64,000 nucleotides of DNA, from assembly GCA_025084515.1 (NCBI GenBank), contig JAJAGP010000936.1:186001-250000 (forward strand). The letters are read 5' to 3'. The position numbers and the translations under genes were made by a program. The stretch's first letter is position 1. Each line of letters starts with the position of its first letter. The stretch comes from Ancistrus triradiatus. Its lineage: Eukaryota; Chordata; Actinopteri; Siluriformes; Loricariidae. Below the pieces are notes generated by a model that was not told where the DNA came from, ran no database searches, and was given only the letters and a program-made list of their open reading frames with translations. Shown here piece after piece: positions 27,701 through 42,700 of this stretch.

Positions 27701-30700
27701 CCAAGTCAATTTCCATGTCTGCTGTATGTATCCTCCTTCATCTGTCTGCTTCAATTGACACTGAGAATGATCAGATTCTCATCCCCACTCTTGCTAACTT
27801 TGGCACTGGGGGTCATGCACTTGCCCGGTTCTCCTCATGTAGCATGGGAAGGTCCTTTCACTTAATAAGTACTCTCATCTGCTGAAATGATGAAAGTGTG
27901 ATCTAAAGGCAACATAGTCCTTTTTACATAAAGCTCATTTCTTCCCATTTAAACCTATAGTAAAACGCTTGAAATAAAAATGACTACTTTCCCTTTGGAC
28001 CACGTTACTCATTTCAGAAGTAGAGATTACCTATGAACAGTAGTCACTGCTTTAGTGAATTACGCCATGTTACGCTTTTTACTTGTAATAGGTTTAAATG
28101 GGAAGAAAAAAGCTTAACATAAAAATGATTATTTTTGAAGTTGAAATAATAAAAATAAAAAAAAGAGATATACCTAAACATTTGGCATATTCTTTTCACC
28201 ATTTTGCAATCAAAATTTGGCATAGGTCAGAACTGGAATCAATAAGCAGAATCAGAATTAGAATTGTTCAAATGCAAACGATACCCAACCCTAGACGAGA
28301 CTGAACTTTACTTTTCCTTCCCCCATCTACTTCCCAAATCTCAAAATGGGTATCTGATTGCTTTTCTGATATCTCTTCTATATGGCAAAAAACATACTAA
28401 GCTCATCTGGACAAGACTGAATGATTACCTCCCGCATAGGGAACATCCTCCCTGACACTGAAACCATTCAATCAACATAGATGGTTGAACAGGCTGCTCG
28501 AATCCTCTCCCATTCAGACTTTGTTTTACTGCATTTCTTGCTTTGCGGCACTGTCTCATGTTCCATTGTTCCACTTAAGCATTCAGAATGTGCTCTGAAT
28601 TGTTCATTAACCTGCCAAAGTTTTCACGTTGTCGGTCTTACTGAGATCACCCCATTGGTTCCCTGTACTCCCAGGATAATTTAAAGTCATTGTCCAGCTT
28701 TTCAAAGCCACAGAATTGTGGGCGGTAATATTATGGACATTCTTTATTCAAATCTACACACCTGCACACCAAACTCCGTTCTTCAGCTTCAGGGTATCTG
28801 CATTTTTGCAATATATCCTCAACTCCTTAGAATATTAATGTGCACTACCACCAAAATGAAAAAATGCTTGTCTCGTAGCATTAGTCTGTAGTCGAATAGT
28901 AATGAATACTAAATATCACGTACTTGCATCATCACTCCCTGAATGTTTGCACATTTTGGAAGTCACTCTGGATAAGGGCGTTGCCAAAACAATAAATGTA
29001 TATGCCATAGGAGGTATCCTATGGGTAGCATATGTCCTTTTTAAAATGCACATGTAACATCCTGTTGTAAAAGGGATATCATCACTGGTGCTACTCAAGT
29101 TACCAATGCCATTGGAACTCACACCCCCATATTACGACAGTCGTTGAGTTCGGAACTTTGCCTTGGAAACAGCTGGGGTGGTCCTGTTCCTCTCTGGCTT
29201 TGTTGTTCTAAAAATAGCTTCAAAGGTGTTTCCTCAGACCACAATACACAGGCACTTAGTGTCAGTCCATCACAGATGAGCTTAAGCCACAAGGACGTTG
29301 TTGATATATGGCTTCTGCTTTGTATAGCAGGGTCTTAACTTGCATTTGTAGATACCAAAACAAACTGTGCTTTTACTGACAATTACCGATTCCATGCAGA
29401 TATATACTTCATAGAAACATGACAGATTTTAATACAGCGCTGTCTAAGAGATCAAAGGTCATGCGCAGTTGGTTTTAGGGAATGAAGGTTATGTGCAGAG
29501 GTCACCATTGGCTTTTGACAGATTCCCTGTATCTCTTAAATTATATTATGGACAGTAGATGGTGAAGTACTTCCATTTTGTGCAACTGCGCATTTAGTAG
29601 CAATGTTTGCAAACTGTGGGACTATTTACAGATGAAGTAATGGCACTCTCCCAACCCACCCGTCCTTTAAACAACCACTCCTTTAACAGCTGCTCCTTTT
29701 AAACCCATCTGTTACTAATTCACCAGTTTACCCATGGGATGCTCCGAACAGGTGATTATGTTAAGGAACCTGAGGAACTGTGGATCAGAGTAAGGTACTT
29801 CAGGGGTTTAGAACAATGAGTGGGGGATCACTGATAATTTTGGCATCTCCAGAATTTGATTTCCTATTTTGAAATTTAAATTAGTAACGGATGTTGGCCT
29901 AAGTCTGTCCTGTATGCATGGATGGTACAGATTGTGTGCAGCATTAGGATGTCAGATTACATATGCTCTTGACTTCAAAAAGACTTTTGATTATCTGGCA
30001 CCAAGGACATTTCTGCAAACTTATTGAAAGTAGTGTAGGGGGTGAAATATTTGACACCTTTAAATCATCATACAAGTGCAGTATTAAAATTCTATCTAAA
30101 CCTAGACCTGCTCTCTAAATAAGTGGAGTAAGACAGGGCTGCTGTCCAAGCCATGTCCAACTCTATTAAATATCTATAATCAATGACTTGGCAAGAACGC
30201 TGGAACAATTAGTAGCTACTGTTCTCACTCTCTATGACTTGATGTTTAACTACTGCTGTATTCAAATTATGGGATTTTGCTGTATAGGTCTGGACCTGCT
30301 GAAGTATTACTGACAGACCAGAGCCCCAACACTTAAAAGTAAAACCTCAATAAAATCAAAGCCATCATTTTTCAGGACAGATCCAAATCTCGGGGAACAA
30401 AACCACACATTTATGTTAGGAACTGATCAGGTAAATCAAACTTCAAACTATTATCATTTAGGATTTAAGAATCAGTTCCAGTGGGAATTTTAATCTTGCA
30501 GTAAATGAACTGAAACACAAATTCATGTAGAAATTCCAATTAGAATTTGGCTAAAATGACTTGAATCAGTAACAGAACCGATCGCCCTTTATGTCAGTGA
30601 AGTGTAGTGACCACTCACAAATCAAAACTTTAACAAATCCAATTAAGACCCTGCTCAGTTCTCCAAGCACATGCTAAAGCTGCACTGAAACAGCACCAAC

Positions 30701-33700
30701 AAGCAATGGATTTGAAAATATTCAGAAGTAATTTAAGAAAATGAAACCAATGTGGCAAATGTAGTATTCTATTAAATACACAAAGGTCACCCCAACTATT
30801 ATGTGAACATAAGGAGTGCTCTACAACAGCAACACATTAAACCTTATATAACCTGAAACTGAGGGACAGGGAGTAGCCTAGTCAAATACACACTCCCGCA
30901 AACACCCGCATGCGCAAGAGAGCACACAAAGTATCAGATCCACCGTCGCTGCTGTCTGTTTAATTAGTTTTATACTGACTGTTAATGTTATTTAGATATT
31001 CTTCTTTGGTAGACAATTTACCTTTTGAATAGTTTCTCTTTACACTGTTCCATTACAATGTTTATGTACTGTATCATATTTCAGCGTTCCCTGATAACAT
31101 TTGTTTATTGTTCACCTAGTACATAATATTCTAACGCTCCCTCACTAAGAGAGAGAGAAAAACAGAGAGCCCTATATAATGCTGAAATCACAAAATGTAT
31201 AAAAGTCAGAATGTTACACTGGGTTATGGTTCCCATTATCCAAATATTTGTTATCCAAGAGATTTCCAGGAACAAAGTACATTCAGATAATGGGAATTGA
31301 CTGTGTATGCAAACCATCTTTAAGTGTAGTCTTAGCTTCAAATGTTCATTCAATAGGGTCACTGCAGTCACCTGTTCGGGGACATCTTCGCCTGGGGCTT
31401 CATGTGTGAGCTGCTCCTCTAGCGCATCCCCCTCTCGCTCTAGCCCCACATTGTGTGATAAATGTGTCTCCCTTTGCTCCTCAACCTGCTAAAAAAACAA
31501 AACAAAACAAAACAAAAAACATTGTCAAAACCTTAGAAGTCCAAAGATGTGACAACACACTGTATTTTATCAAATAGTTCAGTAGACCCCATACAGTTCA
31601 AAACTCGCAAATGAGCTGTGGTAGTTAGTGATTACGGAAATACGTCAAACTTGCATTACAACTCGCCACGTCACAATGAAATGAGATCAAAGCATGGATT
31701 ATCTAAGAGAACAAACCACCAAAAAAATTTATTAAATTAAATTAAAAAAATAAAAATAAAAATAAAAAAAAACATCGCATGTAGGAATATTTTAGACAGA
31801 GTCCAAACACAGTAGTGTTCTGTAAGCTCTGTAAATAGGAAATGGCTTATGACATTTGAAGTGAAGTGAACGCATCCCGGATTCCATTGTCGAGACGGCA
31901 GCAAGATAAAACCACAAGTCCTGTTTACTTTTTGTCCCCACTTGAGCATGATACATTTGGAGTATTAACATGCAGAACAGGTTTATGTTAGTAGTAGACA
32001 ATTAAAATGGACTTTCCTAAAGGTTTCTTCGTCTCCCTGATGTTAAAAATAATTTCTACACTCCTGCGGTAAAGGTAACAACGTTACACCACACATCACC
32101 TAAAGTTTTTATTCGCTTTACATTTTCTATTAACCATTTTATATTTTCTGTTTGCAGGTATGCACCACTTAATGTCTGCGTTACGCACTGTGAAAAAGGA
32201 AGTTGCGAGAAACAGACACTGCCCAGATATACCCATAGTGTTTTAGGTTTTGTAATATAAAATGCATTGTCAGAAGAAAATTGCATGAAAACGATATGCA
32301 ATTTCGGCAGAGATACAGGGGGAAAAAAACACATGTAAAGATGGAAGATCATCCAGATGAAACAGACTCAGAGTGAATGTCAACCAGTTTATATACCGTA
32401 TTTTTCGGACCATAAGGCGCACTTAAAATCCTTTAACTTTCTCAAAAATCGACAGTGCGTCTTTAAATGCGGTGCGTCTAATCTATGAATTAATTCTGGT
32501 TGTGCCTTCTGACGTAGAACCGATTGTAGATGGTACACGGCGCTCATAAATCTGTCAAAATGTTTTAGCACAGCCTTGGTAAGTTACGAAGCTTACGGCC
32601 ACCGTAGTGCGCAGCATCGCGGAGTAATACGGTATGTGCTTCAGCATTAGGGTGTGTGCATTCATTCATTTATTTTCGAAGCGGATTTCAAACTCAACGC
32701 TATCAGTCACGCAGTACAACATGGACATAGAGCAGCTGCGAGAGAATTCAACATTAACGAATCGATGGTACGGAAGTGGAGGAAGCAAGAAGACGCCCCT
32801 GCGCCAGGTAAAGACCAAACTGAGCTTTTCCGACGGAACGTAAGAGTTTGTTTTCATTTCATGCGCTTATGTGGTGCGCTTTATGTATGAAATAGACCCG
32901 TTAGCATCCGATCGTTGATATCGCGCCTTATAACCTGGTGCGCTTTATAGCCCGGAAAATACGGTAGGTTGTAGGTTAAAGACAATATACAGGTAATTGT
33001 GGGACAAACAAAGCAGTACTACTTACAACAGGACAGGCACATACACTTATGATCCTTACAGCTTGGTACAAATAAAATAAGTAGCAAAAAAATTCAGTAA
33101 TTTTCCTTGCCTCACACTGAAGCAAAACTACATTTACTAGTCATTCTCTTAATTGCATATTACTCTAGTGATTAAATATAGTTTTTCTTCAATTTAAGTT
33201 ACAACTCAAGTAAACTTACTGACTCTACAGTTCAGGGAAATGATTGCTCTGACAGTGATAACATTAATATGTGTAATGTGAAATGGAAATTAGAACTAAT
33301 CTCATGCCATTATTCCAATGTGCTTTATGTCTCTTTTTCAGGACGAAGCATTTTACCTGATTTGAACAAGCCTAAATATTGTTTATTATGGTGGACTGTA
33401 AAACAGAGATTTCCAGTTAAAACTGCGCTTTTTTATGTTACAGTGCATACTGAGTTCTTTGTTACAACACATTAATCAATTTTAAGAAGTTCTTCGGCGC
33501 AGCCCTAGGAAAAAACAGAAACCAGGTGGACGGTCATGCTGCCATTTATCTACATGGAAATGGTTTTTTGTCTGGGCAAAATAAAGAGCTCCTTGTTTAA
33601 CAGGTGATGTTTGTATTTTCTTCTTCAAATATAAAAGATATCAAAACCACACTGCTACCATGGCAAAACATGTGGGCCCACTGTACCTTCGCACTCCTAA

Positions 33701-36700
33701 TAAAGACATACAAATAGAAACAAGAACAACAAAATGATCCCCACTGACACAGATAACAACCTTCTAGTCAATTGCCTGAACTTCATGTTTCACCAGGACA
33801 GCATTTCTCTCAGAAATAAGCAGTCTGGATTTCTTTCAATACTGAAAGGATCATCTGTTCTCTTTCTACTTAGAATGGCTCAAAAGTCTCTGAACAACAA
33901 TATTTACTTTGTATAATTGCATTTGAAAAGGAAGTGCAAGTGAAAAGGAGAGGCTAGAGTTTTAGAGGCCCATTACTAATATCATTACACAATGACAAAT
34001 ACGAATTAACTCCTTACTTCAGTCACAGTACTTAATCGTGACATTTTATACCCATTTTCCACAAGAAAACACAAGTTTCCTGGATTGTTAATGAAACGTC
34101 TGCGACATGCTGTGATTGAAACACCAAAAAGAATCCAGCATCACTGTACCCTCCTCTCCCTGTCTAAAAAGGTTTGTTTTCGAACCACAACTACAATCCG
34201 GAGACTTCTTACACTCTCATTAGGTCTTGCATTCAACTAATAAACAAATCGCATTCAAATTATTGTATATCCTGCAGCAAGTAATGGATATAACGTTAGA
34301 GAAAATAACTAATTATTTATATTTAAAAATATTTACATTTCCTTCGTCTGGAGTTTTGCCTGGACAGTGGGTAGTTAATCCATCTTTCAGAAAAAGTTTT
34401 GATGTCAGTTCTGCATGGCAACCTAGGTTGGAAAACACTTGTCAAACCTTTTCGGGCAGACTTTGCAGGAATGTCGCCATCAAAAGGAAACTTTACCTAT
34501 TCAGCTATTCTGTCTTCATAGGCTGTGGGTGCTGATGGGGAAAATCTGTGCTGATCTGCATAGCCAGCAACAGACTAGATCCTGTGCATAGCTCTTAGCT
34601 TCACCAAAATGTTAGCAGAACCAGCACTTGCGAGAACAAAATGGTGTATATTCGCTTCACAAACGTACTGTCAAACAGTAGAGTTACTCAGGTGAGGGTA
34701 GTCTAATGCTAATGAGCCCCCTTCATGATGTAGGAATGGGAGGGAAATCCGAACGGCTTGTTTAATCGTATGCTTTCAGAACTAGGAATCCCATCAAAAC
34801 AAAGGCTAGACTGCCTTATTTCAATTTTTGAGTGGATAGGCTCTGCACAAAATCGAGATCAGCATTTGACTTCTAAATTTCATAGCAACAAACACATCCT
34901 ACAAAGCCAAGTTGGACAGGTCATTTTTTTAGGACATGTTTGTTCAAGGAAGCAAATGAGAGCCACGTGGGTTAAGCAAGTTTACCCTACAAACACGCCA
35001 CGTGTACTGTCAGGCTGTACTGACACACCTTCAGAAATCAAACTACTAAACATAAATTCTGAGTTTCCAAATGTAAAACCAAACGTTTTTCCTCAGCAAC
35101 TCTAAAGCTCAAAATGGTTAAGGTATATTACTTTTAATCTCATACAGATTGGTAACTGGGTCAAATGATTCATAATGGTGCAAATATGAGGACAGGCAAC
35201 ATTTCAACTGAAAGGTTAACACTGTCTGAACCACTTAAAGTCAAAGTTAAGTGAAACTTACAAGCTACTTAAAAAAACAAATAAAGAAAGAAAAAATGTA
35301 TAACCACCTGCCTAATATTGTGTAGCTACTGCTTGTGCCAAAAAGCCATTGATCCATAAGACCACTGAAGGTGTCCTGTGGTACCTGTAATATCTACTGA
35401 GGCATTAGCAGCAGATACTTTAAGTCCTGTAAGTTGTGAGCCGCAATGGATTGGACTTGTTCATCCAGCACATCCCACAGATGCTTGATCAGATTAAGGG
35501 CTGGCAACTTTGTATGCCATGCCAACACCTTGAACTCATCATTGTTCCTCAATGTTTCCATGTTCCTCAAACCATTCCTCAACAGTTTTTGCCGTGTGGC
35601 AGGGCACATTATCCTGCTGAAAGAGGCAATGCCTTTAGGGCCTACCCTTTCCACAAAGGGGGATCACGTCCAGTACGCACTGCTCGACCATTCAATGTGT
35701 GCCTTCAGTATGCTAAAACCTACTATCTGTTCTCACGTACTGCTTTCGGACGCAATCCATGTTTAATGCCTTGATTGCTTTGAAAGTGGCATCCAGCCCT
35801 GGCCTTGTTCGACTATCAGCCCCAAAACACTCCATCAGTCCATCTTTACCCTTGCATTACTTATCAAGTTGCATTTTCTAAATCTGCAACTCCACTGATT
35901 TACACATAGAGGGGCAATTTAATTCATAATCAAAAATGTCTGGCATTTTTGCCAGTACTAGTCATTTATTCGATTTCACCAAGAACGCGGTGGTGATATT
36001 TACATCCTGAAACTATTTACATTTTATTGGTAAGTGCAACTCAACTTTAATAAAGGTTATTTAAAAAGGGTCTACTAGACCAAGTGCTCTGCTATTTTTT
36101 TTTTTGAAGAGCTGTATTTTTACATTTTCATTAGTAGATAAATTAGTTTAGTTGCAGTCAAGTAGATGAATTAGTTTAGTTACAAACTAATCACCCTTTT
36201 AAAAAATTTATAAAATCACATGACATTCAACAGATCACCCAACGCTAAACATAATTATGTAATAATCTGTGTGTTTGTCAGAAAAATCATGCAACTTGAT
36301 CACATGAGCACAATCTGAGACCCTTAAGGGTTAAGCAATGACTCAGCCATTCATTAACACTGAGGAATGAGTGGACCACAATAAGGCCGAACCACAAATG
36401 GCATAATATTCTTAAAAAGACAGAATTCATACTATTGCCAAGAATAATGTTTAAACTGTACCCGAATTGCAGGGGTCTTTTTTTATTATTTATTTGCTAA
36501 CTATTATTCACTGATGGACTTTTTATTTAGTGGTCTCTCTGTATTTCAGCCACACTCACTGCTAAAAGGTTCATAATAAGAGCATTCAGGCATAAAATCT
36601 CCATAGACAAACAGTGGCAGTAAAATGGGCTGTACTGAACACCTCAGTCGTTCTCAATTACACTTTGACACATTTCCAGTTTCTCAAGAAGTCAGTTCAT

Positions 36701-39700
36701 CTACTTTCCACCTTGCTTTCCTAAACAAAAACCATAAAAATGGTTTGCCAATTTCGATGGATAACCCGAGTCCTGACCTTAACTCCAAAACAGACTGCTG
36801 TATGAGGAACTGGAAAGCAAATAGTGAGCCAGAGCTTACTGACCAACATTAGTTCATAATGGAAAGTCATCTCATAAAAGTGAAGGCTGCCATATCAGCA
36901 AGACGACGGCAAACTCCAAAACTAGGAATCACACTTTCTGTATGTCATTTTTCAGCAGGCACTGCTTTTGTCTGCATAATGTAGCCTATATTAAAATACA
37001 AATAAGGTACTCAGGCAACAGCTAACGCAGTCATTTTCCTAAAGGTCAAGCTAATGTGAGCCTTTGCTTCTTCCACACACATGCGCGCCAATTGGAATGT
37101 GCCCTGGTTACACACCCACACTCGCTCAACAAAATGAATAGTACATATTAGGAGGACTGGGTAAAAGGATGATGTAACCTGCAGTCCCAAATACCAAGCC
37201 ACTTTGTGTTGTGGTTATAATGTTATGGTCAGTACAGTGTAAAATGTACTAAAGTACTGCAACATGCTGCTTACACTGATAAGCCTCTATCAGATGATCC
37301 TCTTCTATGAACTGTTTAGTATTTTAGTAGATTCGTTCTGTTCAGAGGAATTGCCTATTAAAACTGCTGGGCACCTCGCAACACGATTCAGGAGGCTGCA
37401 ATTCACTAATGGATTAATGGATTGTTTTGTATATTTGGTGGAGTTCAACACAAATTACTGCACTCCAAAACGAACGGAAAATGATGAAAAAAAAAAAAAA
37501 AGTCAAACTCAAGCACCGAAATAACAGAAATATACTACTGTACATAATGAAAAGTGGCATTCTCATTTGATCTTAAGATGCCATTAGTACTTAAAAGGCC
37601 ACTATTTTACAGCGTGTAGGGTTCACCATAGTGTTTTTTATTTGCTTATTATTATTTTGTGCATGTTTTAAAAGATTTCAAACAACCTTATTTAGGAGGA
37701 TACAGTGATCATGCTAGATCTCCACCCTTTGCAGATTCACAGTCGGTGATTAAAAAAGGATGTCAGACTTAAGTCTTAAAAGTATTTTATGAGCCTTTTC
37801 AAAGCCTTCTAGCATATAGTTAGCATTAAACACCTTTGAGATGGGACGTTACCAATTAACATTTTGTTTTTAATTGATTTTCGACCTTTTTGAACTGATA
37901 CAGAATCGTCCATGCACGCATCACGATGCATCCAAGAATTTTTTTTTTTTTCTCCTACCCCTAATTGCACACAACCAAACAAACAGCATTTGCAAAATAC
38001 ATAGCTATTCACCCAGATTTTGGAAGACGGCACATTGGCTCGGCTGTGAGGTACATTCACCCAGAACACCACCCACTGAATCGTAACCCAGATAGGCATA
38101 CATCAATCAATGCAAAAGTAGAGCCAGTCAGATGTATGTTTTAGAGATATTCAAGAAACAGTTCAGTAGTGTAAAAGTATCCATTTCCTGAATACTTGTA
38201 CGTATTTTACATCACAATAATAGACATTTTCACTATACACAATATTCATCACAATACATGTGATCACAGGCTAAATTCATCAGTAACAACAGATTCTTAA
38301 AAAACTACCACTCAAATGTTATCCCATACTTAGTTATTTTTATTCAAAATGTGCTGCACTTTATCCAGTTAAACAGGACTAATTACACTCTTTATAATGA
38401 AACATGCAGTTGGTCAGTGTTCTTTATGCACTGATCTTATGCTCAGTCAAGCATATCGCCTATCACGATAAAATCTCCACGATACTATAAAATATCATAG
38501 TATTGCCTCCCCTAGTTGTAGGTAATTGTCTCAGATACAACAGTGCAACACTTAAGCAGGGCCTCTGGTCCTGAGTCTCTGGTGAAATCAAAAGTCAGTG
38601 GCTGTCTGAGATGAATGCACAAGCATGCGCTGTTTAACGGCCAACTGATCAGCGTCCGTTCACGCTAATGACTGATCAAGGTCTAAACAATTATAATAAA
38701 TTACAATATGAAATAAAGACCTGTCTTCTAACTCTGGACAGTGTGGCAGTAAACAGCAAATCAACGCAGTCACCTCAACAGCCAGTCAACGATGCGGATC
38801 CACAAGCAGAGGCGGGATCACAAGTCCGTCTTCCATATACGTCTCTGTGCAACCTTACCAGTTGTGTGCTCGCTTGCTCGTTAGCTCACATTTGGACTAC
38901 ACACTGTTTTAACCCGGTTGATGTGTTTACAGACTTTTTGTGCAAGTTACTCGTGTTTGTATGAATTTTCGCCACTTATTTGCTACAAGGAGTTCGTAAA
39001 TGTACGTGCCTGTTCTACTGCAAGTAGTACTCCTCTGTTTGTCCCCCCACTACCTGTATATTCTCTCTAACCTGTAACTATATAAGCTGCTTCACATTCA
39101 TTCACTGATGATACTGTCTATCAATGCATTCTTGGTCCATCATACCAACCTACCAACTGTTACAGCTTTCCCCTGTGCAGGGTAGTAACAGTACATTAAT
39201 GTATTTTCTATAATTATTGTTTTTCATTACTATCAACTGGAAAGGCATCAGACATAAAACCTGTGCCAAAACCAATGTGCATCAGGAAAATCCACTCCAG
39301 TGACCCCCTAACAGAAGCAGCCAAAAGTATAAGTAAGAGTCATACCAGAGTGGTTTCTTCATTCAAGCACCTTTAAAATGTTACATTTACAGCATTTAGC
39401 AGACGCCCTTATCCAGAGCGACTTACAATTGATACAATCTTACAATCCAAGCAATTGTGAGTTAAGGGTCTTGCTCAAGGACCCAACAGTGGCAGCTTGG
39501 GATTTGAACACTGGACCTGAGTCCAGTACCTTAACCGCTAGGCCACCACAGTCCCAAATGTTCTTCCTATTATCTCTAGGTTTGGTTTATTCAAACAACA
39601 TTAATCCGAATACAGGAACATGAAATCAGCTGCAATACAAGGGGTTTATTTATTCAGTTGTGCTGGATACCTTGTCGTTAGCCCCCTCCTCCTGTGTTTT

Positions 39701-42700
39701 GTGTGGGCTATCGTCCTGTGCAGGCAGTTCTGCGCCTGTTGAGGCCTGTGCTGAACATTGGACATGACGACTGGGGGACCTGCACAAAGCACAACAAAAC
39801 ATCGTTAATATAATCAGATGAGATCCTGCCAAAGACAAAACCATGATTAAAACTATGAAATGGAAAGAAATTAGCATTTCTTTCCCAACTCACAGCACTA
39901 GTAATTTAATTCAAAATTACATCATTCAATTTGCAATTGATTTTTTTCAGTCAACAGTTTGTGCAAGATGTACAGATTTCCCATTTCAGAATCTAAATAA
40001 CTAACTAAAACAACTAATGTACTTTGCAACATTTACATAATCAATCTAAAAAAAGTTGGTTTCTTCTATGGTGCTCCTTACATTCACAGTGATTTAGTTC
40101 ATGTGGGGTTCAGAGACAGACACAGCATGGTCCATAAATGAGAAAATATCCACTGTGCAGGAGTTCTCTGGCAAAATGCCTTCTTGATGCTAGAGAGCTA
40201 ACAGAAAGGCAACAGTAACTCAAATAACCACTCGTTCCAATTGATCTATGCAGAAGAGCATCTCTGAACTCACAACCTGTTTAACCTTGAAGCAACTCAA
40301 GACCACACCGACTCCCTTTCCAGTCAGCTAAGAACAGTAGTAACTGAAGCTACAATTCACACAGCCTCACCAACACTGGACAACAGAAGATTTGAAAAAT
40401 GTTGCCTGGTCTGATGAGTCTAGATTTCTGCTGTGACATTTGGATGGTGGGGTCAGAATTTGGCATAAACAACATGAAAGCATGGATCGAGCCTGTCTTG
40501 TATCAACAGTTAAAGCTGCTGTTGGTGTAATGGTCTGTTTAATATTTTATTGGCTCACCTTGTCCCCTTGATGGCTATGTGAATGTGAAATCTGCACCCG
40601 ATATGATATCATGTCAAACTAGAGCAAAGTCTCTGTGGAATGTTTCCAGCACCTTGTTGAATCTATACCACGAGGAACTGTGCTAGTTCTGAAGGCAAAA
40701 AAGGGGGTCCAACCTGGTACTACTAAGGTGTACCTAAAAAAGTGTGAGCATATCTTCTGTGACTACACTCAGAAGATATACACTTCTGACTTCTCAAACT
40801 GTAATAGATACAAATATGTACTAGCTAAAGTAATAAAGCAATTACAGCATGTGACAAAGGCCACATTATTTAAATGTAGGATCAGGACTTCTCAAAAGAT
40901 ATCATTGTAGATGAAGTGTTTTACAACATAGCCCCATGATTCTTTACTACACAGTTTATTAATAGGCTAATACTTAAAAGCTTAAAAGGTAAAACTGTAC
41001 ACAGCAACATGAATCACAGGAAATAGAGCACATTGATGACAACTGACGTTTCAGTAGATTATAGCCATGCATGTAGTTGTTGCTTCTTGTTGCTGTATTT
41101 ATAATAGATTTAAAACATAAGACTGCTGTTACTGCAATCTTAAGAGTATTATTCTTTTTATGTTTATCCTTAAATCGTCATTTAAATGCTGTCTGGTTAT
41201 TAGTGAAGCAAATATAATGGAGTTAGCAAAGTCAAAACTTGCTATTACACTCAACACAGCAAGTAAATCCTTTTCTAAAAATCAACTGGGCCCAAAACAC
41301 TTGTCTTAGGATATGACAAACTGGATCTAACAAGGAAAAAGCAAAAGCAGAAGGTCCCTGTGCACAACTGCACATAAGGCCACAGTCTCTGCACTTAAGA
41401 AACATATGCATTACAGGATTTCAGCTGGCTGTCACCTTAAATAGCACAAACAGTGTATCAGTGTATTCTCCAACAGAAAATATGATGAAGCGATGTTTCA
41501 GCTGGAGAAGCAGAGTTTCGAGAAAGATGTGATATTTGAAAGGAAAGTTTAAAAAAGAGCAAACTAACAGACATTTGATGGTAACTGTCTAGAAAACAGC
41601 AGAACCCTAAGCCCTTGTGGGATGAGTCTCACCATCATAATTTATGATGCCTTAAAAAAAGTTTTTTTTTTCCTTAATTGTCATTCTAAATCTTTGAAGT
41701 CTTGTGCAGTTGTGTGTGCATTTTACTTAAGTTTCTTTAGTTTGTAGGAGGGGCTTAGTGCGACTCTATATTCCCAAGCGGGGGGGCTAAGAGATTTTGA
41801 TCCAATTGCGTACCAAATTCATCTTAGTGCTTGATTTTTGTTTATTTAACGTTGCTTACAGCATTAGCACCAATTTCAGCAACACACACAAGGTTACCTC
41901 AAAACTAGTCATATACACAGTACCAGTCAAAAGTTTAGACAACTTCAAATTCAGTGGGGTTTTTATTTCATTATTCTAAAATGTACTGCATTGTAGATTA
42001 ATACTAAAGTCAGCCAAACTAGGAAAAAACACACATGGAAGTATTTGGTAAAAAATAAAAAATAAAAATAATAAAAAGTGTTAAACAAATCAGTATGTGT
42101 TTTATATTTTAGATTCTTCAAAGTAGGCACCTATTGCTTAGTTGGCAGCTTTGCACATCTCAGCATTTTCTCAGTCAGCTTTATGAGGTAGTCAACTGGA
42201 ATGGCTTTCAGTTAGCAGCTGTGCCTTGTCAAGCGTTAATTTCTTGAACGTCTTGTCCTCTTAATGTGTTTGAGAGCATCAGTTGTGTTGTGAAAAGGTA
42301 GAGATGGTATACAGTGAACAGCCCTATTTGAGTAATGTTCTAATCCATATTATGGCAAGAACTACTCAACTAAGTAAAGAAAAGCACCAGTCCATCATTA
42401 CTTTAAGAAATGAAGGTCAGTCAATCCGAAAAATTTCAAGAACAAGTGTCCTCAAGTGCAGTCGCAAAGACCATCAAAGTGGCTCTCATCAGGACCACCC
42501 CAAGAAAAGAAGACCAAGAGTTACCGCTGTTGCAGAAGACAAGTTACCAGCCTCAGAAACCGCAAGTTAATAGCACCCCAGTTAAGAGCCCACCTAAATG
42601 CTTCAGAGTTCAAGCAGCGCACACATCTCAACATCAGCTGTTCAGAGAAGACTGCGTGAATCTGGACTTCATGGTCGAATTGCTGCAAAGAAGCCACTTC

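Noticed and set aside
34758..35105. 115-codon plus-strand frame in intron 2
   Set aside because: No recognisable domain, no splice sites or promoter, and it is opposite to the host gene; chance frame in single-copy intron is the simplest view.
39660..39671. Possible U12-type donor (GTATCC) after exon 2
   Set aside because: The match stops after six bases, and intron 2 has no TTCCTTAAC-like branch site near the exon 3 acceptor, which has a normal T-rich tract.
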